Below, one piece after another: positions 54,320 through 63,790 of a stretch of DNA of 64,000 nt (positions within the stretch are counted from its first letter, which is position 1; each line of letters begins with the position of its first letter). The DNA comes from Mesorhizobium escarrei (GTDB lineage: Bacteria > Pseudomonadota > Alphaproteobacteria > Rhizobiales > Rhizobiaceae), in assembly GCF_935825525.1 (NCBI RefSeq), contig NZ_CAKXZT010000166.1, forward strand, positions 1-64,000, read 5' to 3'. A program made the position numbers and the translations under genes. The notes under the pieces are model-generated. The model had not been told where the DNA came from. It searched no databases and saw only the letters and a program-made list of their open reading frames with translations.

Positions 54320-55108
54320 ATGTCAGGACTCAGCGGCCAGGCGATCGTGATCACAGGCGGAGAGACGGGTATCGGCCGGGCGGTCGTGCTGCAGTTGGCC
54401 GCAGAAGGCGCCCATGTGCTCATCGGCGGCATCCTAGCGGACGAGGCCGATGCCACTCGGCGCGCGGCTGAAGGCCTGCCCGGATCGGTGGTATTTCAGA
54501 AGGCTGACGTAAGAGAGACCGCACAAGTGGACTCCCTCGTCGATACGGCGGTCGAGAAGCATGGCCGCATCGACGGGCTCGTTTGCAACGCTGGCATCTT
54601 CGACGGCTTCGCGAGCGGGATCGACACGTCTGACCGTCTGTGGGACCAGATCATGGACGTGAATGCGCGCGGCACCTTTTTCGCGTGCCGGGCGGCCCTG
54701 CGCCACATGGTGCCCGCAGGACGCGGCAAGATCGTCAACGTCGCCTCGATTGGCGGGCTCGTCGGCATGGCGGACGGCGCGTCCTATACGGCTTCCAAGC
54801 ACGCGGTGATCGGCCTGACCAGGCACCTGGGCTGCAGCTACGCCAAATACGGAATCGCCGTTAACGCGGTCTGTCCTGGCGCGATTGAAACTCCGATCCG
54901 AAGCAATTCGATCAAGATTCTTGGTGAAGATGCCCCTCCGATGGGCGGGGTCGGAGCAGATCCGGACTGGCTGAAGCGGGCAGTCCCGCAACAGCGCAAG
55001 GGCACGCCCGACGAGATCGCGAACATGATCCTGTTCTTGCTCTCCGACAAGGCGACCTACATGGCGGGCCAATCGTTCGTGGTGGACGGTGGATGGACGG
55101 CCAAATGA
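54320..55108 (+). CDS. Short-chain dehydrogenase/reductase (SDR)
   Basis: 262 residues of a classical SDR. NAD(P) motif ITGGETGIGRAVVL (TGxxxGIG), NAG motif VCNAGIFDG, catalytic Tyr/Lys in SYTASKHAV, Ser in VNVASIGGL, and C-terminal YMAGQSFVVDGGW. It probably oxidises a hydroxyacyl or secondary alcohol. GGAGGGG lies before the ATG. First gene of the rightward operon; its stop overlaps the acyl-CoA dehydrogenase start (ATGA). Confidence 0.92.
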   Translation: MSGLSGQAIVITGGETGIGRAVVLQLAAEGAHVLIGGILADEADATRRAAEGLPGSVVFQKADVRETAQVDSLVDTAVEKHGRIDGLVCNAGIFDGFASGIDTSDRLWDQIMDVNARGTFFACRAALRHMVPAGRGKIVNVASIGGLVGMADGASYTASKHAVIGLTRHLGCSYAKYGIAVNAVCPGAIETPIRSNSIKILGEDAPPMGGVGADPDWLKRAVPQQRKGTPDEIANMILFLLSDKATYMAGQSFVVDGGWTAK

Positions 55109-56286
55109 CAGGCGAACTGCACACCCCGGAGGAGAACGAGATCATCGGGACCGTCGCCCGGTTCGTAAAGGAGCGGGTGAGGCCTTACGTCCAGCAGCTG
55201 GAACGCGAGGGTAAATACCCTCAGCATCTGGTCGGCGAGATGATGGAGCTCGGGCTCTTCGGGCTGGCGGTCCCCGAAAGCTATGGCGGACTTGGCGCTC
55301 GCATTCCCGTGCTTGCGATCATCTTGGAGGTGCTCGGCAGCGGATGGGCGACGCTCGCTGCCTATGTGAACAGCCATAGCACCGTGGCGTACGCGATCGC
55401 CACGCATGGAACCGAACAACAGAAAAGCAGATATCTTCCAAGGTTAGCGACCGGCGAGCATCGCGGCGCCCTTTGCCTGAGCGAGCCAGGTTGCGGTTCA
55501 GATCTGCAGGCGATCAAGGGTTTGGCAAAGGACGCGGGCGATCACTATGACCTGGTCGCAAGCAAGACCTACGTCACGAACGGAGCAAAGGCGACGTTGC
55601 TTCTGACGCTGGTGAAGCACCCCGCCGTGGCCGGAGAGACGAAGCCCAAGATCAGCCTTCTGATCGTAGAGAAAGCATACCCGAAGGTTTCGGTGACCTC
55701 GACGTTCGAGAAGACAGCGTTTCACTTGGTCGATACCGTGCAGATCGAAATGGACGGCGTTGCTGTTCCGAAGGCGCAATTGCTCGGTCCCGCCGAGGGA
55801 ATGGGGTTTCCCCAGCTCATGGATTCGCTAGAGATCGGTCGGGTCGCGATCGCGGCGAGCGCCGTGGGAGTTGCGGCGAACGCCCTCTCAGAGGCGAAGC
55901 GCTATGCCTCCGAACGCGTCGCGTTCGGCGTTACGATCGACCACCATCAAGCCATCCAGATGAAGCTCGCCGACATGGCCACGAAGCTCGTTGGGGCGCG
56001 GCTGATGACGATGGAGGCCGCGTCGGCGAAAGAGCGCGGCGGGCGTTGCGACATGATCACCGCGATGGCGAAGACCTATGCAAGCGATTGCGCGCTCGAG
56101 ATCGCCCATCAAGCCGTCGTCATCCACGGCGGCGCCGGCTACATTCGGGATTATGTTGTCGAGCGCTTGCATCGTGAGGCTCTGCTTTACACGATCGGCG
56201 AAGGCACCAACGATATCAACCGCATTGTCATCTCTCGCCGGATGAAAGGCGAAGAAGAGATGCAGTATCTTGGTCTGCTGCCATGA
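55105..56286 (+). CDS. Acyl-CoA dehydrogenase
   Basis: 393 residues, normal for the family. FAD/substrate segment LCLSEPGCGSDLQAI, VAVPKAQLLGP, GRVAIAASAVGVAANAL, the C-terminal VIHGGAGYIRDYVVERLHRE and the catalytic Glu in TIGEGTNDINRI. It oxidises an acyl-CoA at the alpha-beta bond and passes electrons to ETF. ATGA overlap with the SDR gene supports 55105; an ATG at 55093 adds four residues. Next gene overlaps its stop. Confidence 0.93.
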   Translation: MTGELHTPEENEIIGTVARFVKERVRPYVQQLEREGKYPQHLVGEMMELGLFGLAVPESYGGLGARIPVLAIILEVLGSGWATLAAYVNSHSTVAYAIATHGTEQQKSRYLPRLATGEHRGALCLSEPGCGSDLQAIKGLAKDAGDHYDLVASKTYVTNGAKATLLLTLVKHPAVAGETKPKISLLIVEKAYPKVSVTSTFEKTAFHLVDTVQIEMDGVAVPKAQLLGPAEGMGFPQLMDSLEIGRVAIAASAVGVAANALSEAKRYASERVAFGVTIDHHQAIQMKLADMATKLVGARLMTMEAASAKERGGRCDMITAMAKTYASDCALEIAHQAVVIHGGAGYIRDYVVERLHREALLYTIGEGTNDINRIVISRRMKGEEEMQYLGLLP

Positions 56287-57122
56287 CAAGCGTTTGCCTC
56301 ACGTTCGACTTTGACGCGGTTTCTCTCTGGGTAAGCACCTTCAAGCAGACGACCGCGACGCCTGTTTCCCGCGGTGAATACGGCGCGAATGTCGGGATCG
56401 GACGCGTGCTTGATCTCTTGCGGGAGAAGGACGTCAAAGCAACTTTCTTCGTGCCGGCGCATACCGCCGTGTCATTCCCCCGGCAGACGCGCCGCATCAT
56501 CGAGGAAGGGCATGAGATCGGTGTTCATGGCTACTGCCACGAGACGCCTATCGGATACACGCGCGAGGCCGAGGCTGACCTTCTCGATCGGTCGATAGCC
56601 AAGCTGCGCACGGTGCTTGGCAAAGATTTCGCGCCCATCGGCTACCGTTCGCCCGCCTGGGACCTTTCCGCAGACAGCGTTGAGCTGCTCGTGCAGCGCG
56701 GCTTTCTTTACGACAGCAGCATGATGGCGGACGACTTCAGGCCCTACCGCGCTCGCCGCGGCGATAGGGTCGACGAAGAGGCGTTCGTCCCGGGAGAGGT
56801 AATGCGGCTGATCGAGATGCCTGTCGCCTGGGAGCTGGATGATTTTCCGTATTTCACGTTCATCAACAAGCCGCTGTTTGGGGGTCTGCGCACCCCCGAC
56901 GACGTCTACGACTGCTGGCGCGGCGAGTTCGACTATTGCCACGAGGCAATAGACGACGGCGCTTTCACTTTGACGATGCATCCCCAAATCATTGGACGCG
57001 GCCCGCGCATCAGGATGCTGGCCCGATTGATCGAACATATGCAGTCGCAGTCCAATGTGAGCTTCACGGCGCTCGGGGACGAGGCAAGGCGTCGCGACCC
57101 GTTGTTGCCGGGCGTCGTCTGA
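56283..57122 (+). CDS. NodB-type polysaccharide deacetylase-like hydrolase
   Basis: 279 residues. The carbohydrate esterase 4 motifs are visible: metal-binding LTFDFDAVS, H-x3-H in EIGVHGYCHETP and GYRSPAWD. The family also includes PuuE allantoinases and imidase-like enzymes that act on C-N bonds, and this protein lacks a signal peptide, so a cytoplasmic amidohydrolase role fits the operon better than cell-wall work. That choice is inference. Its ATG overlaps the acyl-CoA dehydrogenase stop, and an amidase gene follows 66 bases later. Confidence 0.85.
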   Translation: MTSVCLTFDFDAVSLWVSTFKQTTATPVSRGEYGANVGIGRVLDLLREKDVKATFFVPAHTAVSFPRQTRRIIEEGHEIGVHGYCHETPIGYTREAEADLLDRSIAKLRTVLGKDFAPIGYRSPAWDLSADSVELLVQRGFLYDSSMMADDFRPYRARRGDRVDEEAFVPGEVMRLIEMPVAWELDDFPYFTFINKPLFGGLRTPDDVYDCWRGEFDYCHEAIDDGAFTLTMHPQIIGRGPRIRMLARLIEHMQSQSNVSFTALGDEARRRDPLLPGVV

Positions 57123-57188
57123 CGAACCGGGACAGGCGGCCGTCCGCTCAGGCGCACAGCTGAGAAGATTTGAAAGGGCGAAACCGAC

Positions 57189-58634
57189 GTGCGGATTACC
57201 GAATACGAAAAGCATGACGGCCTGGGGCTCGCGAAGCTGCTTCGCACCGAGGAGGTCAGCCCCGTCGAATTGATGGATTGCGCCATCTCGCTAGCTGCGG
57301 ATCGGGGCCAAGCGGTCAACGCCCTGTGCAACCAGGATTACGATTTGGGCCGGAGGCTCGCTGCGGGCGCCGAACTCAAGGGCACGTTCGGGGCAATGCC
57401 GTTCCTCCTGAAGGATTCGGGACTCGCCTCGACGCAACTTGCCTCTGACGTGGGATCGCGTTTGTTCGCCGGCATGAAGGCGAAGGTCGACTCGACGCTC
57501 AACACGCGCTTCGTGGCCGATGGCTTCCTTTCCTTCGCGAGGACGACCGTTCCGGAATTCTGCATGGCGCCGACTACTGAAGCCGTGCAGAACGGAGGGC
57601 CTACTCTCAATCCCTGGGACCGGACACGTTCGCCCGGCGGATCGAGTGGCGGCGCCGCCGCGGCGGTAGCTTTGGGCATCGTGCCGGTCGCGCATGGAAG
57701 CGACGGCGGAGGCTCCATACGCATTCCTGCATCGTGCTGCGGAGTTTTCGGCTTGAAGCCCTCTCGCGGCCTTGTGCCGCACGGCCCGGCCCGCGGCGAA
57801 GGATGGGGCGGCCTGGCTGTCGATGGCGTTCTGTCGCGGACCGTTCGCGACACGGCCGCTGCGCTCGACGGCATCGCGGGGATGGAGCTCGGTCAGCCTT
57901 ACGCGGCACCAGAGCGCCCCGATTCCTACCTGGAATACATTGATGGCGAATTCGATCGGCCCCTTCGGATCGCGAAATGGACGCAGGCCTGGAACGATAT
58001 CGATGTCGCGCCTGAATGCCTTGATGCCGTTGCAGCCGCCGAGCGCCATCTGGCGGCTCTGGGCCACGAAGTGATCGAGGCGCCGCTCCCTCAACTGAAG
58101 TACGACGCGTTTGTCGATGCGATCATCGACGTGATGGCGGCAAGCGTGGCCATGACCGTTAACGGCTACGTTCGGCTTGTCGGTCCGAAGGATTTGCCAA
58201 GCCTCCTCGAGCCCGCAATTCTCCACGCTTACCGCTTGGGCGAGGAAATGCATGCCGAGACATACGCCCTGGCAATCAATCGCTTTCACTCCGTCGCCCG
58301 GCTGATGGAGACGTATCTCGCCGACTACGACGTGATCCTGACGCCGACGCTGACGCAGCCGCCCGTCAAGCTTGGCGAGATCTCCATGAACGATGATTTC
58401 AGATCCTTCCGAAAAAGGGCTGGCCGCTATACGACCTTCCTCGCCGTCATCAATGCCTCAGGCCAGCCCGCCGCGAGCGTACCCCTTCACTGGACGGAGG
58501 GTAATTTGCCCATCGGGGTACAACTGGTCGGACGATTCGGCGCGGAGGCGACGGTTCTGCGATTGTCCACTCAACTGGAAGGCATCGCACCATGGCGCGA
58601 TCGGAGGCCCCCCGCCGTTGCGTCTCCGCACTGA
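57189..58634 (+). CDS. Amidase (amidase-signature family)
   Basis: 481 residues. The Ser-Ser-Lys triad is recognisable: Lys in MPFLLKDSG, the Gly/Ser-rich signature SPGGSSGGAAAAVALG and GSDGGGSIRIPASCCG with the acylating Ser. It hydrolyses a carboxamide. Starts at a GTG (57189) after AAAGGG. It fits a pathway that releases ammonia from an amide, together with the preceding deacetylase-type hydrolase. Length normal. Confidence 0.92.
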   Translation: MRITEYEKHDGLGLAKLLRTEEVSPVELMDCAISLAADRGQAVNALCNQDYDLGRRLAAGAELKGTFGAMPFLLKDSGLASTQLASDVGSRLFAGMKAKVDSTLNTRFVADGFLSFARTTVPEFCMAPTTEAVQNGGPTLNPWDRTRSPGGSSGGAAAAVALGIVPVAHGSDGGGSIRIPASCCGVFGLKPSRGLVPHGPARGEGWGGLAVDGVLSRTVRDTAAALDGIAGMELGQPYAAPERPDSYLEYIDGEFDRPLRIAKWTQAWNDIDVAPECLDAVAAAERHLAALGHEVIEAPLPQLKYDAFVDAIIDVMAASVAMTVNGYVRLVGPKDLPSLLEPAILHAYRLGEEMHAETYALAINRFHSVARLMETYLADYDVILTPTLTQPPVKLGEISMNDDFRSFRKRAGRYTTFLAVINASGQPAASVPLHWTEGNLPIGVQLVGRFGAEATVLRLSTQLEGIAPWRDRRPPAVASPH

Positions 58635-58681
58635 AATAGTGTCGCCTTGCGGCGCGTCTGTAGAGCCAGGAGAAGATCGAC

Positions 58682-59374
58682 GTGAGCAGTCAGGCGACTG
58701 AGGCAGACTTCGATATGCTGGTGCGCCTTATCCGCACGAGACACTCTTGCCGGGCGTTTCAAGAGCGCGCCGTGTCCGAGGCGACCATTCGGAAAATCCT
58801 GGAGACAGCACAACGGAGCGCTTCCGACTGCAACATACAGCCGTGGAAGGTGACAATCGTCAGCGGCGCGCCCTTAGATTCCCTGCGGACGGCCATGTAT
58901 CGGTGCGCAGCATCGGGCGCGCCCGGCTTGTCTGACATCCCGCCCATCGAGCAGTATTTTGGCGCCTATCAAGAACGACGCAGGGATTGCGGATGGTCCC
59001 TGTACGGCTCGCTTGGAATCGAGCGCGGTGATCGTGTCGCTTCAGGGCGGCAGGCCCTAGAGAACTTTCGTTTCTTTGGAGCCCAGCATATCGCCTTGAT
59101 CACCTCTCATGCGTCCTTGGGAATGAGAGGCGTTTTTGACAGCGGCGGGTACATCGCGCTGTTCATGCTTGCGGCGCACGCTTTGGGCGTTGCGACCGTC
59201 GCGCAAGGATCGATCGCCCACCGCGCGGATGTCATTCGCGAACACATCGCCATTCCTACCGATCATTCCATCATTTGCGGAATTGCCTTCGGTTGGTCAG
59301 ACGATGGCCATCCGGCGAACAGTTTCAGGATGAAACGCGCGTCGATCACCGATGTCGCTTCGTTCGTCGGATAG
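58682..59374 (+). CDS. Nitroreductase-family FMN oxidoreductase
   Basis: 230 residues. N-terminal LIRTRHSCRAFQERAVSEAT and ASDCNIQPWKVTIVSG contain the FMN-binding Arg-His and Asn-x-Gln-Pro-Trp; the C-terminal SIICGIAFGWSDDGHPANSF fits the family. Members reduce nitro groups, quinones or enones with NAD(P)H. GTG start with AGGAG nine bases upstream. Last gene of the rightward operon that begins with the SDR. Confidence 0.9.
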   Translation: MSSQATEADFDMLVRLIRTRHSCRAFQERAVSEATIRKILETAQRSASDCNIQPWKVTIVSGAPLDSLRTAMYRCAASGAPGLSDIPPIEQYFGAYQERRRDCGWSLYGSLGIERGDRVASGRQALENFRFFGAQHIALITSHASLGMRGVFDSGGYIALFMLAAHALGVATVAQGSIAHRADVIREHIAIPTDHSIICGIAFGWSDDGHPANSFRMKRASITDVASFVG

Positions 59375-59661
59375 CGAAGATCGCTTATAACGGAGGCCTA
59401 CCCGGCAGGTATGCAGAAGACACTGCGGTTCTCCGACAGAGGCGGTGTCGGCTCGCTCCAGGCATCGCGTCAAGAGTCATCGGCGCCGACGGGTCGAATG
59501 CGGCATCGGCGAGGCAGAAGACCTTCTCGTCAAAGCGCCATTCGATGCAGTGCTTCAGGTCCTGAAGTTGGATCTTCTGCGCACTCGATCGCAAAACTCG
59601 AGACGATATGAAACTTTAGTTAGCCCGATTCGATTAACCTAAAATCGGCGTGCCAGGCGGC

Positions 59662-60288
59662 TTATCCGGCAGACGGCGTAGATTTCAGGCAGCAGCCCTG
59701 CAGCACCAGGCTCGCGTAATGGTCGGCGATCCTATCTGGCGTCAGCGGGCCACCCGACTTGTACCAAGCGTGGGTGGAGTTGCAGATGCCGATAATGCTG
59801 TTCACAACGAGCGTCGTTGGAATGTCCTGGAAAATGCCCTGCTCGACACCTTTCTGGTAGACCTGCTTGAACAACTGATCATATTCCCTCTTCCGTTTGG
59901 TGATGACCTTCTGCTGCGCGTCAGTCAGTTCGCCTTGGTCGCGGAAATAGATCGCCGACCAGGCAGCCCGATCCATAACGTTGAGCGCGTGCTTCCGGAT
60001 CATGGACGCTAGCATGCTGTTTGGCGGGTCGTCGGTCTTGACCAGGGATTCCATGTCCGCCCACCATGCGTCGTGGATTTTGGTGAAGATCTCCCACAGG
60101 ACCTGGTTCTTGTTCTTGAAATAGTAGTAAACGACGGATTTGGTGTACCCAAGGCTCGAGGCGATATCGTCGATCGTTACCCCTCTGATCCCCCCCTCGG
60201 CGAAGAGCTTGGCCGCAGTGGCAAGTATCTCGTCTTGCACGTAGGCCTGCTTTTTCGCCTTTAGCTCTTCCCTAAGCGTCAAATTCAT
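59662..60288 (-). CDS. TetR-family transcriptional regulator
   Basis: 208 residues. Helix-turn-helix AAKLFAEGGIRGVTIDDIAS and SLGYTKSVVYYYFKNKNQVL at the N-terminus, then an effector domain with TetR_C-type helices (HALNVMDRAAWSAIYFRDQG). It lies between the SDR operon and the polar-amino-acid transporter, with a TTTCGACYGG inverted repeat about 55-95 bases upstream that could mediate autoregulation. It is the best candidate regulator for the TTCGAC boxes across the region. Its effector is unknown; CoA thioesters are common effectors of such catabolic TetR proteins. Confidence 0.88.
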   Translation of the reverse strand: MNLTLREELKAKKQAYVQDEILATAAKLFAEGGIRGVTIDDIASSLGYTKSVVYYYFKNKNQVLWEIFTKIHDAWWADMESLVKTDDPPNSMLASMIRKHALNVMDRAAWSAIYFRDQGELTDAQQKVITKRKREYDQLFKQVYQKGVEQGIFQDIPTTLVVNSIIGICNSTHAWYKSGGPLTPDRIADHYASLVLQGCCLKSTPSAG

Positions 60289-60342
60289 ACAACCTCACCA
60301 ATTCATCAGCCAACTCGAAGCGTCGATCCAAACTTATAGAAA

Positions 60343-60384
60343 TTTCGACCGGAGCGTCAACAGATTCCTGCCGCCAGTCGAAAA
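60343..60384. promoter_or_regulatory. Inverted repeat TTTCGACYGG upstream of the second TetR gene
   Basis: TTTCGACCGG at 60343-60352 is inverted as CCAGTCGAAA at 60375-60384 (one mismatch), centres 32 bases apart. It lies in the 350-base gap between the TetR gene and the transporter operon, which otherwise shows no gene. A self-regulating operator is inferred. Confidence 0.45.
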
Positions 60385-60641
60385 AACCGGAGCCTCGATA
60401 ACTCCCAGTCTCCGCCGACGTTCGGCTAGGCTAGTGGGGCCAAGGAACACCCTTCGCTACGGTTGCCTAAATCTAGGCTTTCAACCAAATCGACGCGTCG
60501 CTGGAGGGGCTGGAGCTGTTTGGATAGTGCCGGGCAAATGCCACTGATGCTTGCATTCGCCGCACGGCATCGGCCTTGCACGATTCCCCAACGGTTCTGT
60601 TGACTGTTCGGAATTTTTTACATACTCTTCGGTCAAATAAG

Positions 60642-61475
60642 ATGTCCGAAGGATATCAGTCCTCTATGATGAACCTCAACCCAGACACCCTGAAGCTGCC
60701 GCAAAGGGAGTTGGCCGGGCAAGCTGACAAGCCCATCCTGCGGCTTGAGGCGATCCGCAAAGTGTATGGCAAGCATGTCGTTCTCGACGATTTGAACCTC
60801 ACTCTGAGATCGGGTGAGGTGGTCGCCATCATCGGTCCGAGCGGATCCGGCAAGAGCACTCTTCTCCGCTGCATCAACATGCTCGGGCCGGCGACAAGCG
60901 GTCGCGTGGTCGTCGGCGATCTCGCCATCGACGAGTCGATCCCGCCGACGGCTCAGCAACTGACCTCGCTGCGCCGGTCGGTCGGCATGGTCTTTCAATC
61001 CTTCAATCTGTTCCCGCACATGTCGGTTCTGCGGAATGTGAGCCTTCCCCAGGAGCGGGTTCTGGGCCGCTCCCGCAAGGATGCCGACAAGCGGTCTCGG
61101 GAACTCCTGGCCCGCGTCGGACTGGCGGAAAAGGCGGATCAATATCCTGCCAGGTGCTCGGGCGGCCAACAGCAGCGTATCGCGATCGCTCGCGCTCTCG
61201 CCCTTGATCCGCAGATCATGCTTTTCGACGAGCCGACCTCGGCGCTCGATCCTGAACTGGGGCTGGAAGTGCTCCTGGTGATGCAGGAACTCGCCCGTTC
61301 GGGCATGACCATGCTCGTCGTGACTCATGAAATGAATTTCGCGGAAACGGTATCTGATCGCGTGATCATCATGGCCGACGGAAAGATCATCGAGGAAGGC
61401 CCTAGCAAGGAGGTCATGCGAGACCCCCAGACGGACAGGGCGAAGCGATTCCTGAAAGCGGTGAAGGACCGATGA
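60642..61475 (+). CDS. Polar amino-acid-type ABC transporter ATPase
   Basis: 277 residues. Walker A GPSGSGKST, Q-loop VGMVFQSFNLFPHMSV, signature CSGGQQQRIAIARAL, Walker B IMLFDEPTSALDPE and H-loop VVTHEMNFAE: the GlnQ/HisP pattern. An N-terminal extension of about 25 residues precedes the first strand. ATGs at 60666 and 60669 are alternatives. Its stop overlaps the first permease gene (ATGA). The partners are two permeases and a binding protein downstream. Confidence 0.92.
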   Translation: MSEGYQSSMMNLNPDTLKLPQRELAGQADKPILRLEAIRKVYGKHVVLDDLNLTLRSGEVVAIIGPSGSGKSTLLRCINMLGPATSGRVVVGDLAIDESIPPTAQQLTSLRRSVGMVFQSFNLFPHMSVLRNVSLPQERVLGRSRKDADKRSRELLARVGLAEKADQYPARCSGGQQQRIAIARALALDPQIMLFDEPTSALDPELGLEVLLVMQELARSGMTMLVVTHEMNFAETVSDRVIIMADGKIIEEGPSKEVMRDPQTDRAKRFLKAVKDR

Positions 61476-62116
61476 CCGCGGATATGTTCCTGGGTGTGGC
61501 GACGGGTATCCCCTGGACCCTCGCCGTCACTGCGGCAGCCTTCGTCCTGGGCGCCGCTCTGGGGCTGCCATTGTGCGCGATGCGTTTATCCAACGTCGCG
61601 CTGTTGCGCGTCATAGCGCTTGTCTACATCATCCTCTTCAGATCCGTTCCGCCGCTCCTCTGGGTCTTCGTCTTCTTCTTCGGGCTTGGATCTGGCTATC
61701 TGCCCATCTCGGCTTTCGAAGGCGTGGTCCTTGGCCTCGGGCTGATCACCGCCGCGAACATGGCGGAAATCTACCGCGGCGCGCTCAGTGCAATCCATGC
61801 CGGGCAATGGGAGGCATCGGAAGCGCTCGCGCTGCCGTCGTACAGCACCTACCTTGACATCATCGCGCCTCAGCTTCTGAGGGTTTCCCTCCCATCCTCC
61901 GCCAGCTACGCGGTCGGACTGCTGAAAGACTCCGCGATCGCGTCGACGATCGGTGTGACCGACATATCTTTCAACGCCAACTATATCGCGAAATCAACCT
62001 ATCAGGGGCTGCCTGTATTCGCGATCGCGGCTCTCTTCTACATAATGATCAGTTTGCCTGTCGCCGCTCTCGCCCGCGCCGCCGATCAAAAGCTTCGAGC
62101 GAGGGTCGCGCTGTGA
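61472..62116 (+). CDS. Polar amino-acid-type ABC transporter permease
   Basis: 214 residues, HisM/GlnP type with about five helices (FLGVATGIPWTLAVTAAAFV, ALVYIILFRSVPPLLWVFVF). The cytoplasmic EAA-like loop is at IHAGQWEASEALALPSY. The start overlaps the ATPase stop, and its own stop overlaps the next permease. Length typical. Confidence 0.9.
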   Translation: MTADMFLGVATGIPWTLAVTAAAFVLGAALGLPLCAMRLSNVALLRVIALVYIILFRSVPPLLWVFVFFFGLGSGYLPISAFEGVVLGLGLITAANMAEIYRGALSAIHAGQWEASEALALPSYSTYLDIIAPQLLRVSLPSSASYAVGLLKDSAIASTIGVTDISFNANYIAKSTYQGLPVFAIAALFYIMISLPVAALARAADQKLRARVAL

Positions 62117-62772
62117 ATGACCTCCTCAGTTTTTGGCTCGACAGCCTGCCGGCGCTGCTTGATGGCCTCACTGTCAGCCTGGAGGTCACAGGGGTCGCGC
62201 TCGCTATCGGTTTTCCGTTGGGGTTGCTCCTTGCTCTCGGCGTGCAGTCAAAGGCGAGATCACTCAATCTGATCTCCCTTTGTGTCGTGGAGATAGGCCG
62301 CGGCGCTCCCGCTCTCGTCGTGCTGCAGTTCGCCTATTTCGGGCTGCCTCAAGCCGGATTGACGCTCTCGTCTTTTGCCGCGGCGGTCTTCGCCCTCGCG
62401 TGGAATACGGGCGCCTACACCAGCGAGATCATCCGGGCGGGTCTGGAGTCTGTGCCGATCGGCGAAATCGAAGCCTCATCGGCCATGGGGATGATGCGGG
62501 TGGACACGTTGCGATTCGTCATCATCCCGCAGGGCCTTAGGGTCGCCGCTCCGGCGCTTCTGGGCTTTGCGACCCAGATGTTACAAGCCTCATCTCTTTG
62601 CTTCGCGATCGCACTGCCCGAACTGACGAGCAACGCATACGTCATTGGAACAAACACGTTCCGCTACATGGAAATCTTGTCTCTTGCAGGAATTCTCTAC
62701 GCCGCAATCTGCGTTCCAGCAACGATTGCGGTTGGAGTACTTGAGCAACGGCTCGGGAAACACACCCGATGA
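62113..62772 (+). CDS. Polar amino-acid-type ABC transporter permease
   Basis: 219 residues with helices starting SLEVTGVALAIGFPLGLLLA; the EAA-like loop is at VPIGEIEASSAMGMMRVDTL. A GTG start overlaps the stop of the first permease (GTGA). It forms the channel with that permease. A stretch with cysteine (LISLCVVEIGRG) follows the first helix. Confidence 0.9.
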   Translation: MNDLLSFWLDSLPALLDGLTVSLEVTGVALAIGFPLGLLLALGVQSKARSLNLISLCVVEIGRGAPALVVLQFAYFGLPQAGLTLSSFAAAVFALAWNTGAYTSEIIRAGLESVPIGEIEASSAMGMMRVDTLRFVIIPQGLRVAAPALLGFATQMLQASSLCFAIALPELTSNAYVIGTNTFRYMEILSLAGILYAAICVPATIAVGVLEQRLGKHTR

Positions 62773-62821
62773 CCGGGCAATACTAAAAAACACAATACAA
62801 GCCAAAGAGGAGAATTGGCAG

Positions 62822-63649
62822 ATGTCTTCATTCAAAAGTATTGTCGGCGCCGTCGCGGCCCTCGTAGCCGCTTCCACCGCATCCTACGCAGACGACTGTA
62901 AGCCGGCGCACGAAGTCAAGACCGTAACGCCCGGCAAGCTCACCGTCGCAATTTACAACTATCCCCCGTTCTCGATGGTGACCCAAGACAACAAAATCTC
63001 GGGCATCGACACCCAAATGGTTGAGGAGACTGCCAAGGCAAACTGTCTGGAGGTGGTACCACTCAATCTCGCTCCGGCAGCCGTTGTCCAATCCGTCGTC
63101 TCGGGGAAGGCCGATGTGGCTGTGGGGGCGTGGTATCGCTCGGAGGCCCGCACGAAGGTCGTCGGCCTTTCAGCACCGACCTATATCGATCCCATGACCT
63201 CGATCTCGAAGGACGGACTGGATACGGTCGACGCCATGATGGGGAAGTCGATCGGCACCGTCACGGGGTACACCTGGAACGCCACGCTTCAAAAGGTCTT
63301 TGGCGCGAAGCTCAAGCAATATCCTGACGGCCTTGCCATGTACACGGACCTTGAAGCTGGCCGGGTCGATGTTGCCCTCGACGGATCCGTAGCTCCTGTC
63401 GAAGCCCAGAAGAGCGGTCGCCTGAAGGGCTTCAAGACTGCGCTAGTGAAGTCTGATCCGCGCATACCCGACACCATGCAGCCGCCGCAGAGCGGGCTTC
63501 TCTATACGCTCGGCAACAAGGGTCTGGGCGAGGCGCTCGACGACACTGTCACCAGGATCCACAAGGACGGCACGCTGGCCAAGTGGCTCACGGACGCTGG
63601 CTACAAACCCGAGATGGGAGACGTGGGCGAGCCGCGGCTCGTGAAGTGA
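62822..63649 (+). CDS. Polar amino-acid-type ABC transporter binding protein
   Basis: 275 residues. Signal peptide MSSFKSIVGAVAALVAASTA ending SYA-DD, then KLTVAIYNYPPFSMVTQDN, ISGIDTQMVEETAKANCLEV and GKADVAVGAWYRSEARTKVV, the GlnH/HisJ-type fold (family 3). The mature protein has a second cysteine in DDCKPAH that may pair with NCLEV. GAGGAG lies nine bases before the ATG. Last gene of the importer, just before a Rieske oxygenase gene, so its ligand may be the oxygenase substrate. Confidence 0.9.
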   Translation: MSSFKSIVGAVAALVAASTASYADDCKPAHEVKTVTPGKLTVAIYNYPPFSMVTQDNKISGIDTQMVEETAKANCLEVVPLNLAPAAVVQSVVSGKADVAVGAWYRSEARTKVVGLSAPTYIDPMTSISKDGLDTVDAMMGKSIGTVTGYTWNATLQKVFGAKLKQYPDGLAMYTDLEAGRVDVALDGSVAPVEAQKSGRLKGFKTALVKSDPRIPDTMQPPQSGLLYTLGNKGLGEALDDTVTRIHKDGTLAKWLTDAGYKPEMGDVGEPRLVK

Positions 63650-63790
63650 CAATCGTATGGGCGCGCGTGCGGAACGGACGCGCGCCCGTCCCGCTGAGTG
63701 TCGGCCGTCGCCCAGCGGCATTGTCATAACAGTTCGGCGATCGAACGCGGCCGACTTGAAGTCGACGCTTTGGATTCGGGAGGCAAAGCC

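Noticed and set aside
60600-60626. TTGACT plus CATACT promoter upstream of the polar-amino-acid importer
   Set aside because: Spacing of 13-15 bases is too short for a typical sigma-70 promoter; not strong enough to list.
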